Below, in pieces: positions 35,093 through 46,151 of a stretch of DNA of 64,000 bases (its first letter is position 1; each line of letters opens with the position of its first letter). Position numbers and translations under genes: made by a program. Source of the DNA: Cytospora piceicola. Taxonomy: Eukaryota > Ascomycota > Sordariomycetes > Diaporthales > Cytosporaceae. The notes below the pieces were generated by a model. The model saw only the letters and a program-made list of their open reading frames with translations, made no database searches and was not told where the DNA came from. The stretch covers positions 62,001 through 126,000 of the forward strand of contig JALQBC010000004.1 of the NCBI GenBank assembly GCA_023375675.1. Reading direction: 5' to 3'.

Positions 35093-38000
35093 GGTGGCTT
35101 CCTGAGGCGCCGGCGTGGCGGGATATGTGTCACAGTATTATACCACGCATAGTGTAATGAGATCCAATCGTCTGCATATTCTCAGTGAAGCAAAACTGTC
35201 GAAATTCTGGAGCGGCAGCCTCTCTAATCAAGAAGACGGTCTGAGAACCCCTCGAATCAGACGCACACCGTCAATTAACTCGGCCCTGACGCGAAGACAA
35301 TGTATCGACAATGGAAATGGAACTCGAGTCCCTAGAAAACTCGACTGCTGAACACCGTGACCTTGGGGTGCATTAGCTTTGGTTGGGGTGGAGGAGGCTG
35401 GTCTACCAACAACAACACAACCTGTTGTTTCTGATTCACTTCTGACAAGCCGAAGCAGTCGATAGTTTGTGATTCTAAACATTTATGTAAGTTGTCAGTA
35501 GTAGACGTGACACGAAAACTCCAAGCCTAGTCGCCCTTCCAACGCGCTTCGGGTGGCCAGAAATTCATCCCTCAGTGAGCACGAGCTGCCCCAGGATACA
35601 GGTCAAGGTCGGCTGTCATCAACATCCACGTGGAACTACCATGGCCATCATTCTAGGGAAATCAACAGACAACCACCCGCAAGTATCGGTAGACCACCGT
35701 TGATCCATACACCATGAGCGGCAACTACAACATCACCGGCCCAACCACACCGTGGCGCCGCCACCACTTATTCAGTGGTCGGCTCACGTCGATGGTTATG
35801 GAGGTCTAGGATACGGTGTGGCCGTGGCATGGCTCTTTGGAGGCATTCGACCATGAGGAACCTGGTGTGAGCAAAGTGATACACATCAGCTTCAGTATTC
35901 GTGGACAAGGGCAACCCTCACCCCATCCCCCCCCCCTCACCTAAGCTAGGGTTTTGCCCTGGCTGCCTGGTATCGTCAACATGGCACAATGCCAGTGCCT
36001 GATGTGATGAGTGAGATCAGTGCGCACGGTGTAGTGGGAATGTGCCAAGCACCACAACTTCACAACCTTAAGGTCTCGAGGGGCGGCAGAAGTGCAAATT
36101 TGCTTTCACAGCCATCTCGTTTGATCTGTGTGACGGGGACACGAGAAAAGACACCGCCACCGAGTGTTATTGTTGCAGTGGCCAAAGTGCCGATGCGCCG
36201 ACCTTTACTGCCGCTGTGGCATCGGCGAAGCGCCAACAGATCCCTCTCGATTTGTCGCCGTCGTTGTCGCCGTCGTAAGTCTGTCTGCCTGTCAGTCTGA
36301 CCTTCTGTCCTGGGGTTCAGCCGGGCAGTCTGGGTTCATCGTCAGGTTTCAGATACAGGCCAGCGCTATCGCTCTTTGGAGAATGCTGGAATGCTCAGGA
36401 GAAAATTAGCAACAGGCCGCAGGAGATGACCATCATGTCCAGTTGATTGACCAGCCTGCCAGCCTTGCCATCCTGTCATTCTCATCGAACCTATACTTTT
36501 GTTGGCGTAGTCGCGAAAATCGCGAATCGCTCGGTGGTCGACGACGTGGGACCAGCAGTCCTTTTTTAAGATACAAAACTGGGGATCGCATTTTGATGGG
36601 AAACCCCGTGTTCAGTTGGAATTGTCAGCATGATCGCCAATCGGGAATTGACTGATCTACATTGATCATCAGATGCGGATTGGCGCTGGTTGGTGGTCGC
36701 CTGGCTTTATTGTTGTGGCAGTGCCAGGAGTGCTTCTCTTCCTGCAGCCTCTTGGAACGGCCATGGCAGCCATGTGTACCATACCAGGCATACTATTGTA
36801 GCAGGCAGTAGCAGGCATCTGTAATCATCTGAGCCCGACGCGTCTCATGTGTGTGTCCACACCATCTGAACTTTTATTCTCCGAGGCGAAGTGTTCCTTC
36901 GAACTCACTTTTAAGAGTCGATGATCTCCCTGATACACTGAACAGAAATTACTGGTTGCAACCACCTCGCCTGCTTGCTTGCAATCTCCAGCAACCTGGT
37001 TGGAGGTCACAATAAGAAAAGGAGGTTGGATTGCTTGGTCCGGTTGATCATTGCTGTTATAGAAGGGCGACGGTTGAACCGTGAAATAAGCGCTGCAGGG
37101 GCTGAAATAACGTTCCGATCAATTGTTAGTGGTGGAGCAGGGGTTCTGCCTTACAGCGATGGGCCGCTGGAGGTTTACGGGGTACAGTGGGTCAAATGAC
37201 ACGCTACTGGGGGCACTGCCAGTGTGTTCCAAGGTTCAGCCCAGTTGCCAGGGGTGCCCAGGCCACCACCACCATCATCAATATCATCATCCTGCCTGCC
37301 ATCATCACACAGAAAGACCCACGCCCCATGCTTCCAGGGCTGCCACCTACCGCTGGCTGGCCGCAGCTCTAGTATGCTGTCGGTACGGAATACGGGACCC
37401 ATAGATACCAGTAATATGCTTACCATCTGCCATTAACCAAGCCAGCCCCTGAATTCTCGACCAATTCCTGACCAGCACACACCACCTGCCGTTGTTGACT
37501 TGGCGCAACCTTACACGCTTGGCACTGCCTGAGCGGGTTTCATGTTTTTTTTTGCATCTGTCATCATGTCCGCTTCCCAACTGTGGTATGTGGTATTGTG
37601 GTATGTGATGTGTGGTATGATGTGTACTGTGGCAATACTGTGTAATCCGTATCCTTCAAGGCGTCCCACAAAGGAATGAATGAATGGATGAATGACTGAA
37701 TGAATGAATGAATGGGACCAACGTTCAATGTCTATTTTATGGATTCGCCTCTCTCTGTCTTGCCTTACCACCTTTCTCATCCCAGTCGTACCGTTAGATC
37801 AATTGCGGGTTCCTATGTTCCCACCCCCCTTGGAGACCTTCCTGTCTGTCCAGCTTGGTTTCTGATTCCCCATTGCCTTTCTTCGATCCTTCAACCTTTG
37901 TTTTTCTTGTACTGTACTGTACCAAAATAGAACCCACAGACTGGGCATCATCTTTTTCGAATTCAAGACCTGTAGTGTATTACTACTGTATATCGATTTA

Positions 38001-38171
38001 ATATCGTCCATCTAACTGTGTCCCTTGCTTGGAATCGAGCCCTGCAACAAATACTCTACTTCACCTCAACTCTTGACTGCTAGACAAAGCCGAATTACAA
38101 CCGACGCTCACGACGGACACTACTCTTGGCTAGTGATTTGAAGGATCAGGGGAAAACACACACATGCGGAC
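35093..38171. other. 3.1-kb intergenic region
   Basis: No coding sequence is supported. The region contains CA/CCAC-rich simple stretches (about 37255-37320), a GAAT-type tetranucleotide run (about 37671-37714) and pyrimidine-rich tracts near the right end that probably form the promoter and long 5' leader of the Tvp38-like gene. Open frames such as 35989-36300 are low-complexity and lack domains. Confidence 0.5.
37671..37714 (+). repeat. GAAT tetranucleotide microsatellite (imperfect)
   Basis: About ten imperfect copies of GAAT/GGAT/GACT stand in non-coding DNA upstream of the Tvp38-like gene. This is simple-sequence DNA. Confidence 0.7.
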
Positions 38172-39640
38172 ATGGGAGGCAGCACGGACAGGAACGATGA
38201 CATCGAGCTGGGGACATCGCCGCCTATGTGGAACTCCGCGGCATCAGCGATATCAGAGACGAGCAGCGCCGACCCGAAGATGAAGAAGAACAAGAAAGCC
38301 GACACGATGCCCATCGAGCCGAACTACCAGCCCGTAAATTGGAAGAGGGTCTTCTTCACGCCCAAATACATACCGCTATGGATCGTCTTGATCATTATCG
38401 GCATCCTTACCGCCGTCATAACCCTCAAGCATGACCAGGTCGTCGATGCGCTGCGCCCATTCGCCGAGAAGGTCCGACACATCCCCGCCGGCTGGCTCAT
38501 TTTTGTCGCCATTCTGTTCGTCATTTCGTTTCCCCCGTTGTTCGGCCACGAGCTGGTGGCGCTGTTGGCCGGTGTGGTGTATGGCTTATGGATTGGGTTT
38601 GCCGTTGTCGCGGCGGGAACATTCATCGGCGAGAGTGAGTGCATCCCGTTATCATACATATATCTGGCCCGAAAGGGGCGGGTATACCGACCGACCACAC
38701 ACTAACACACAAATCACAGTTGGGACATGGTTCGCCTTCAAGAAGGCATTTCGGCGGAAAGCGGAGAAGATGGAGATGACGAACCTTACCTACGGCTCGA
38801 TGGCCAGGTTATGTCGTGAGGGAGGATTCTGGGTATGTTACTGCCGTTCATTTTCCTGAACCCCCAGCAAACTAACATCTCCACCAGATCGTCCTTGTAA
38901 TCCGTCTATCCATTATCCCTTCGCACATGTCCACCGCAGTCTTCTCGACCTGCGACGTCAAGTTCTGGCGCTTCGCCATCTCGACATTCCTCACGCTGCC
39001 CAAGCAGCTCATCCTGGTCTACCTGGGCGTCCTCCTCGTGCAGGCGCAGGACGGGGCCGGCGTCAAGGACGCCCTCTTCGCCGTCGCGGGTCTGGTCACC
39101 ATCGCCGCCGCCGTGTGGATCTGGTTCAAGATGAAGAAGTACAAGAAGCAGCTCCTGGACGAGCAGGCGCTGCGGCAGCAGAAGAAGGAGGCGGAGAGAC
39201 TGGCCCTCACGCGGAGCGACAGCGGCTATGCTGCTGGTCCCGTCCCCGGTGGCCTGAACATGTCCGACTACCCGCTGCCTGGCCAGGCGGCTGGGCCCAG
39301 GCCGATGCCCGCGGCGACGACGACGACGATACCCTCACCGACGTTGAACTATGGCGCATGGAATCAAGCTGCTGGGTTCGCAGGGGCGACGACGCAGGGG
39401 CCGGAGTCTCCGAGATACGAACCGTACAGGCCGCAGTTCGGCACACCCACGACGCCTTACGGACAGTACGGACACTACGAACAGGACAACTTCTACCACG
39501 CGACCAGTGATTCAGGGGACGTCGGAACGGCTCTTACGCATCCGACTGCGTATGGGCTTCAAGGGCCTGTGGCACAACAATCATCAGACAACGTCAGTGT
39601 AGTTAATAGTCAACCGGCGCAAACCACACATTTCGTATGA
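38172..39640 (+). CDS. TVP38: Tvp38/DedA-family Golgi membrane protein
   Basis: Three exons (38172-38634, 38720-38832, 38888-39640) give 442 residues. The N-terminal ~55 residues are polar. Then come hydrophobic helices YIPLWIVLIIIGILTAVITL and GWLIFVAILFVISFPPLFG, followed by HELVALLAGVVYGLWIGFAV, the 'SNARE-associated Golgi protein' (VTT/DedA) core. The second intron interrupts the conserved segment before VLVIRLSIIPSHMSTAVFS, which carries the Arg and Pro typical of this superfamily. More helices (FWRFAISTFLTLPKQLILVYLG, ALFAVAGLVTIAAAVWIW) and a disordered Gln/Tyr/Pro-rich tail of ~140 residues follow. By homology it resides in Golgi/vesicle membranes and may act as a lipid scramblase or trafficking factor. 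The gene symbol is by family match with yeast Tvp38. An out-of-frame ATG at 38164 lies just upstream. Confidence 0.88.
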
Positions 39641-40408
39641 CGACTGGACGGTGGAGTGGAGTAAGGCAACGGACCTCTCTCTAATCTGATTATTATGATG
39701 TACAACTTAGGGATATCGGTGATACTTTGCATTTGGCGTTTCGGAAGGGCGGCCCTAGTAGCTTAGGCTGGATATGACGTGTTACGAACGTGGGATTCGA
39801 ACGGCGTTCAGGAATTGACTGTACAAGAAAATCAAGGGACTCATTTGGCCACGGATGATTTGGGGCGGAAATTCCACCTCGTTGGGAGGCCCATCGCTGG
39901 CTAGGCATGGTTTCGGGGGGTTTGGGGCGAAAGGCAAGGACGAGGGAGATGGCCACAGGGCCGAACTTGTATTCCAGTGAGACGACGAAAACAACACTCA
40001 AGCCTGGCTTGAATGTGCATTTGAAATTACTCTGTTCAACACACGTTAAACCTGGGCGGTAAACCCCGCCCTGCTCTATTCGTGAAGTAGTGATCCTGAC
40101 GCCTTGCTGCTGTATCAAAGCTCCCTTTGCTGGTATCTCTCTGTCCTCGCCACGTGTAACGAGTATGCTGTCCTTCGCCGTTGCCGACTACTTGACAAAC
40201 AAAACCCCAAGAGCCTCTGCTGGTGGTGGCGGTGGAAATCCAACACCGTCAGAGGTGAACAGTCCGATTTTCTTCTCCAACTGTGTGCCGTCCGTGTACT
40301 GCCACCCTCGATGCTGGGCTACGCCCGATTATCATTGCCGTCACGAGCCCTCAAGTCGCCAGGCCTAGCCGTCTAGTTGTCTGTGTGCATGAGTGCCCCG
40401 ACAAGTAT
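39641..40408. other. convergent intergenic region
   Basis: This is the 3' space between two genes that point towards each other. No gene or repeat of note is seen. Confidence 0.5.
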
Positions 40409-41371
40409 TCACCCCCGACGCCGGAGAAGCTCTTCGATATCGGTCACCCTGCTCGCCATGTTTCTATCCATCTGGACGACCATTTCCTCGAGCCGCATAT
40501 CTTCCCGGATGCTGTCGATCTCGTTCTCACCCAGGTACATCCTGTAGGAATCCCACAGCACCTCGTACCCCGCAAAGCACAACAGGGCCGGCACCGACGC
40601 CCTAGCCGTCCTCTTGAACAGGGACCCCAGCAGCCTGCCACCCTGGCCGAAACGCCCTGCCGTGCCTGTACCCTGTTGGTGATGCTGCTGCTGCGGTGCC
40701 GAGAAATGCGTGATATGCCCATCCGCCCCCACCGTCCCCATGCCCATCCCGGCCGCACTCGCACCGGCAGGCCCGGCCGCCGCCGCCGCCGCCGCCTTCT
40801 CCGCCGCCCTCCTGAAGGCCTCCCTGGCGCCGCTCTTGGCCCAGCTCCGGGCCACGAGGTAGGCGCCCAGGCCGGCGGCCACGGGGCGGTCGTAGCTGGC
40901 GGCCACGGCCAGCCGCGTGACGGGCTCGAGCAGGGCGTCCCGCTCCTCGACCGTGAGCCGCCGGCCGGCGGACCGCGTGTAGAACATCAGGCTGGACAGG
41001 CACTCGTGGCGGAAGTCGGCGTCGTTGTAGCCCCACATGTAGCTCAGCACGGGGAGGCTGGGGTAGCGGTGCCATGGGATGGTGGTGATGTAGCCGCGGT
41101 TGCGGCCGACCCAGGACTGCAGGGCTAGGTCCTCGGCTGGGGTGGGGGCGTCAAGGGTCGCGGGGAGGGGTGGGGGCGGGTCGCTGTCTGGGGTCTGTTG
41201 TTGTTGGTTCTGTTGTTGTTGTTGGATTTGGAGTTGTTGTTGTAAGAAGTACGGCATGGTCGCTGTTTGAGGTGTCGAGGTGTGGTTTTTGTTGGTGGCC
41301 TCGGGGTTGGTGGTGAAGGTTGTGGTGCTAAGGATCGAGTTGTTGATATCGTCATCGGGCGGGCGGGCCAT
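40409..41371 (-). CDS. conserved-looking fungal protein of unknown function with polyQ tract
   Basis: One exon encodes 320 residues. The N-terminus is low-complexity with a Gln/Asn run (QQQLQIQQQQQNQQQQ at about 44-59) and a Pro run. A globular helical part at about 85-185 is rich in Trp, Tyr and Arg (SWVGRNRGYITTIPWHRYP, YMWGYNDADFRHECLSSLMFYTRSAG). Ala- and Gly-rich linkers follow. A C-terminal helical segment (ASVPALLCFAGYEVLWDSYRMYLG, then acidic/basic helices ending in MASRVTDIEELLRRRG) could form a coiled coil. Strong GC bias at third positions supports real coding. I do not recognise the family and make no functional claim. Confidence 0.65.
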   Translation of the reverse strand: MARPPDDDINNSILSTTTFTTNPEATNKNHTSTPQTATMPYFLQQQLQIQQQQQNQQQQTPDSDPPPPLPATLDAPTPAEDLALQSWVGRNRGYITTIPWHRYPSLPVLSYMWGYNDADFRHECLSSLMFYTRSAGRRLTVEERDALLEPVTRLAVAASYDRPVAAGLGAYLVARSWAKSGAREAFRRAAEKAAAAAAAGPAGASAAGMGMGTVGADGHITHFSAPQQQHHQQGTGTAGRFGQGGRLLGSLFKRTARASVPALLCFAGYEVLWDSYRMYLGENEIDSIREDMRLEEMVVQMDRNMASRVTDIEELLRRRG

Positions 41372-42976
41372 CTTTCGTCGGTCTTGTCGTGAGGTGAGTG
41401 GGTAAAGGGACGTGAAGGAAACTACCTAGTTACTAGGTAAGTAGTTGGGTGACTTTCTGCGACCTTGGGCTCGCTGAAGGGTGTGGGCGGCGGGTGGTTG
41501 ACGGTAAACGGTGATGTGGAAAATTGTTGTCAGCATCATTCGCTACGGAAGGAGTTGTTGCAATTTCGAGGCTGAAGCTTTCTTGCCCCTGCCAATCGAC
41601 ATGGACATGGACAGGGGTGCCCTGGTCCATCATCGACGCCATGTGCTTATCCATCTGCAGGTCCGTGATCTGCCTTTGCCCGTTTTGGGGGCAGCGTACA
41701 CACTTGTCACATAATTGGGAGCTTTAGCAAAGAAGTACCTACTGTAGGTATATTGTATGTGAAATAAGTATGGTTTTGTATTGTAAATGTGGCTGCCACT
41801 TCTGAAAGCCGAGTGGGTACTCCGTACGCTGCAGGAAATGCAGGAAATGCCGGAAATGCAGGAAATGACCTGATTAGTTCACCCACATACTGCATTGTAC
41901 CGGTAGATGGCGTTGATAATAGCATTTTGTTGCGCGAACCTCGGAAGACAACCACAGTAGACGATCCCCCATGGCTTCCAAAGTTCCAAGACAGTACTGC
42001 GTGAAATACTGTACAGGTTTGAGTGGCATGTGAAAGGCGCTGGTCGATATGCTATAACCCGAACCTCTTCCGCCTTCCACAAGCTACCTCGGTACTTACC
42101 TTCCAAGGTTTACAGTGCAGCTACCTACCTAGCCTAGGTACTTAGGTAGGTATCTACTTGATCTTCCTCCCCCAGTGCCAATAATAGCGACCTCTTAGCA
42201 TCCCAGCTTCTTCCTTCAAAGAGCGCCTTGCAAGGTGTACCTGCTCATATCCCACCGTTCGAGACGGTGAGTATCTTTGCTGTGACCTCCCACCAACCTT
42301 GCAAGTTGCAGCTTTAGTGTGTCTTCAGGGGCTTGAGCCCCTGCCTTCACTGCAAGCGCGCTCGTGCATGTGCTGCTCATGCCGACCCAGCATTTGAGTC
42401 AAACAGTCTACCGTCCATTTGCCTATCGGTATCGGTGGGGCCACTATAAAATCTACCATCGTTGAAGAACGTCACTCGTCACTTACTTTTCTTATGTCCC
42501 CGACCCATTTACTTGAGTACACTGCATATCTCCTTCTTTAAAGTTTCATATCTGCCTGCTTATTTCACCGTACTTCATCGACTGGTAACCTCTATGGTAA
42601 CCTACCAGGTCGCTGAAAGCACATTGAAACCTGTTGCTTAACTTCCAAGTTTGCATCTGGGGTTACCTCTGCACATCGTCCTCAGCTCGCCGCCTCCCAA
42701 TCACCTGATACTCTGTTCCGCCTACCGAGCCCCGGGCCTGGCATGCAGTCAGGAGTGCGACAACTGCAATTGACCAACACGCCAGCGCCAGCAGCACAGT
42801 TTAGTGTGACTCGGGTTAGGAGACCTGATGCCTTTGGGTGCTGATTGAGCATACATACCTACCTAGCTAGGTATGCACCAGCATCTGCGTAGGACCACGA
42901 GTCGCTCAGCAATCAATTCTGTTGGCACTGTCTCAACGAGAGCGAGTGTTGCACTCTGATACCTCCATGTTTCAAC
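41372..42976. other. divergent intergenic region with short repeats
   Basis: This 1.6-kb region lies between two divergent genes. It contains a 9-bp tandem repeat (41832-41867), TACCTAGGTA-type palindromic motifs (41425-41445, 42107-42155, 42857-42872), and no supported gene. It should carry the promoters of both neighbours. Confidence 0.5.
41832..41867 (+). repeat. 9-bp tandem repeat, 4 copies
   Basis: Four contiguous copies of CAGGAAATG, the third with one A-to-C change. Non-coding. Confidence 0.85.
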
Positions 42977-45010
42977 ATGGTGGCCCACGGAGAACCGATT
43001 CTCCTACCGGGGTTCGACAGAGACAAGCAGTTTCAATACGACTTCAAAAGCAGCAAATTTGACACGTTCTGGCTGCGACGTGTCTACACCCAGGAGAGAA
43101 GCCATGTGATGAAAAACCTCGGCCGTCGCAAACCACAAGAGATCCGGTATGGGAACAATATCACCGTGCTCCTCAAGGCATGCTATCATCTTCGGGCCTT
43201 CTACCAACATGCGTCATTTTGGACTGCCGTTGCGAGTGGGTTTGGGACAATGCCCGCTGAAGTAGCCAAAGAGAGAACATTCGCTTTCATGGATGCTCGC
43301 TTAACATTCCTGTCTCGGGGTGGCGCCCCGGACTACATATCAACCGCTACACGTGCAGCGGATGATTTTATTGCCTACCTCGACTCGGATTCCAGTCTAC
43401 ACTCTCCCCTGGCGCCTGCAGGGGAGCTCAAGCCCGCCGCTGCTGCATTCTTCTCAGGCATGAGAGAGTCACTAGTTGATAGTGCTCGGATGACATCTGA
43501 GGGCGAAAGTCATTCCTCTCTGACCCATAACCCCGCCCGCCTCGCTCCTCAAGCGGTTCCACGCAAGCGCTCCCCATCACTCAGCCCACCGGGCCAGCCA
43601 TCCAGTGCGAAACGGCGGCAATTCTCCGACACCCCGGACAGGACGGACATGTCTGGCCAGGCTCGTGCTCCAAAGTCGCTGCCACCCTTGCTGACGGGAA
43701 ACAAGAACCGCAGCATCACTAAACTGGAATCGTGCCTGACGCCGTCCACAGCGCAAGATGAACTGACACCGGACGGCTACTTCTCGCAAGGGATGCTGGA
43801 CAAACCGACCGAGTTGAAGATACGTGGCACAGCTGCAATCGAGAAATCCCATTCACCATCCCAGGGCGCCCCTGACGGCGCTAAGGGGCAGCATCCATTG
43901 TCATATGAAGACATCCGGCACGCAAACATCAAGCTTCAAGTTCGTGTTCAAGAACTTGAGAAGGAGAAGAAACAGAGAGAGGGAGCTAGTAAAGCAGTGG
44001 ACGCCAAGTTCGCGTTGCTTGAGCAGAGGATGAATGCAATTGAGACTAAGCCGATAAAGGATGACAAGCTCATCCAAGATATGGCAACCAAACTCGCCTC
44101 CCTGGACGAACAGCTTCAGGAAGCCCGGAATGAATTGTCAGATAAGAGCAGGGCTGTTCAGGAGTTGAAGAACAGTGTTGGGTGCTTGAAGAAAGCACTG
44201 GAATCGAAGGCACTCCGACCTGAGGACACTAAAGCTTTTCAAGACTTGCACCATGTGGTTCAATCATTCGAAACCAGGATGAGCGCTATGGAGACCAAGA
44301 TTGATGCAGAAGATAAAGCTTTGGTGACCAGAGTGGCAGCCCTTGAAAAACGGGCCGATACACCAAACAAACACAGCTGTGATAGAAACGCCGCTTTTAA
44401 GGCATTGGTGGAGCGTCTGGAGCGGCAGGTCACGTCTGTTGAAGCAAAAGTAGCCACTTTGGAGACTCGTCAAGGACCTGAGATCAAGGCTGGGGCACTG
44501 GACGGCAGATTCAACGATCTGCAAAAGGACATAATGGCAGTACGAGAGATGGTTAATGACCAGTCTATGTTGAATGACTTGCGGGGAGATATTAAGAGAC
44601 GTCCTACCAGCGAGTCCGTTTCTAAACAGATCAGAGAAGTGGAACAACTCGTTCAGGGTCTGGTAGAGACATGCGGGAAGGAAATCTTGAAGCGTGTCAA
44701 TGAGCGTTGCAAAAGCGCTTGTGTTGCCGCTGTCAGTGACTTTTCAACACGCATTGACAAGCTGGGAGAGGACTTGGACAAAGTGAATACGTCTCTGCAG
44801 AGTGTCCAGAAAGTCCCTGCGACGGTTGAGCCCGCTCAGCCATCAGGCAGTACTTCAGAGGTTCTGGGAAGACTCGACGAGTTGTCCGAAATAGTTAACG
44901 GGATCTTGGAAAGTGAAGCGCGACTCACTATACCACCCAATTTGGATGGCCTCGTTCAGCGTGTCGCAATCGTCGAAAGGATTCTGCGAAACCTGAGAGA
45001 TGCTTACTGA
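42977..45010 (+). CDS. coiled-coil protein of unknown function
   Basis: One exon encodes 677 residues. Residues 1-145 look globular (ILLPGFDRDKQFQYDFKS, YGNNITVLLKACYHLRAFY, FAFMDARLTFLSRGG). A Ser/Pro-rich disordered region with basic patches (RKRSPSLSPPGQPSSAKRR) follows to about 300. From about 310 to the end it is almost entirely heptad-patterned helix rich in Lys, Glu, Leu and Gln (ANIKLQVRVQELEKEKKQR, AKFALLEQRMNAIETKP and so on), a long parallel coiled coil. The basic SP-rich segment could be a nuclear localisation signal. The family is not recognised; a structural or scaffolding role is only suggested by the coiled coil. It starts 0.1 kb after a short palindromic motif and ends in a normal TGA. 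Confidence 0.7.
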   Translation: MVAHGEPILLPGFDRDKQFQYDFKSSKFDTFWLRRVYTQERSHVMKNLGRRKPQEIRYGNNITVLLKACYHLRAFYQHASFWTAVASGFGTMPAEVAKERTFAFMDARLTFLSRGGAPDYISTATRAADDFIAYLDSDSSLHSPLAPAGELKPAAAAFFSGMRESLVDSARMTSEGESHSSLTHNPARLAPQAVPRKRSPSLSPPGQPSSAKRRQFSDTPDRTDMSGQARAPKSLPPLLTGNKNRSITKLESCLTPSTAQDELTPDGYFSQGMLDKPTELKIRGTAAIEKSHSPSQGAPDGAKGQHPLSYEDIRHANIKLQVRVQELEKEKKQREGASKAVDAKFALLEQRMNAIETKPIKDDKLIQDMATKLASLDEQLQEARNELSDKSRAVQELKNSVGCLKKALESKALRPEDTKAFQDLHHVVQSFETRMSAMETKIDAEDKALVTRVAALEKRADTPNKHSCDRNAAFKALVERLERQVTSVEAKVATLETRQGPEIKAGALDGRFNDLQKDIMAVREMVNDQSMLNDLRGDIKRRPTSESVSKQIREVEQLVQGLVETCGKEILKRVNERCKSACVAAVSDFSTRIDKLGEDLDKVNTSLQSVQKVPATVEPAQPSGSTSEVLGRLDELSEIVNGILESEARLTIPPNLDGLVQRVAIVERILRNLRDAY

Positions 45011-46151
45011 CGGGGGTGACAGACCTTACAGTCTCTTGACTACGGTCGAGGCCTCGTCTGATAGACTCAGCCCACGAACCAGATTCTCATTGTTGCAATA
45101 TTTGTCACAATGCTCAAAAGACAGGGCAATGCGGAAGCTCAAACATGGCTGTCACTCGACAGTGGGGATGCCCGAATCCCAGCCAGGGCTGGGACTTTTG
45201 CTCCCATGATTGAAGCCCCTTTTCCAGGTATTTGAGTCTACATATGTACCAAGTGGCTCAATATGGTGTCTGCAATCATCAACTTCTTGTGCGGTACACT
45301 TCCAATAGTTGGCAGTTCACTGACATTGCTGTTGGAAGGAAATGGCTAATGGATCCATACCGGCCTATGTATGCCATCCAACTTGGCGCTGGAGGAGCAG
45401 ATTTAAGGGGTGTGCTTGGGCGGTGCTGCCATCCGCCGTGGAAAGTCGCCGCCTCTCGCTCGGAAAGACGTCAGTGTGTGATAAGGGTAAGGAAGACTAT
45501 GTTCCAGGAGCTGCCAGGCGTAAGCACCTACGACTACAATCAGAGATAAAGGGTGATGTATAGTTGATCGGTAATAAGCCTATGAACACAAGACATTCTG
45601 ATGAATTCTGGAATCAAGCAAGCGGACGTTAGTGACACCAGTGTCTAGAGAGGGCCATTCACTGCCGTCACATAACAGCCCACTCGAGTGAATCGGAGCA
45701 CTTATTCAAGTGAAAATCTCGAGAATGCAAGGGGTGTGAGCAAGCCGTCATGGAATGCAAGCAAGTAGGCGAGGTCAATGACCCCTTTCGACAGGCTTCA
45801 GCAAGTAAGCACTTGGGTCCGGTTCAATGTCACATGGAATCCTCCAAATTCTCCAAATGACCTGAAGCCCATGAATGCAATGGACCCGGAAGTAAGACGG
45901 CCCAATTCGGACTCTTTGAACCTGCGGTACTGGAAGGAGAAGAATGGCAAGTGAAACTCTAGCTTGTGCGTGCATTTAATGTTCTCTTCCCCGTCATCGA
46001 ATTTGGGCGGTCAGACCTGTCTCACTGCCCTGTAATTACGAGATATCCAATTCCTTCTGCTACCACATTTCACCGATTGAAGCTTTCGGACTCGCTTTCA
46101 ATCATCCCAGCCTGGAGCAGACCCAATACGCGGCAATTCCCACGACAAAAC
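45011..46151. other. intergenic, no gene seen
   Basis: This 1.1-kb spacer holds short open frames only, none with a domain. Its last 200 bases probably form the leader of the broken monooxygenase gene. Confidence 0.5.

Noticed and set aside
40283..41128. 281-codon plus-strand open frame opposite the polyQ protein gene
   Set aside because: Antisense shadow of a GC3-biased gene; Arg/Gly/Pro-rich with no domain.
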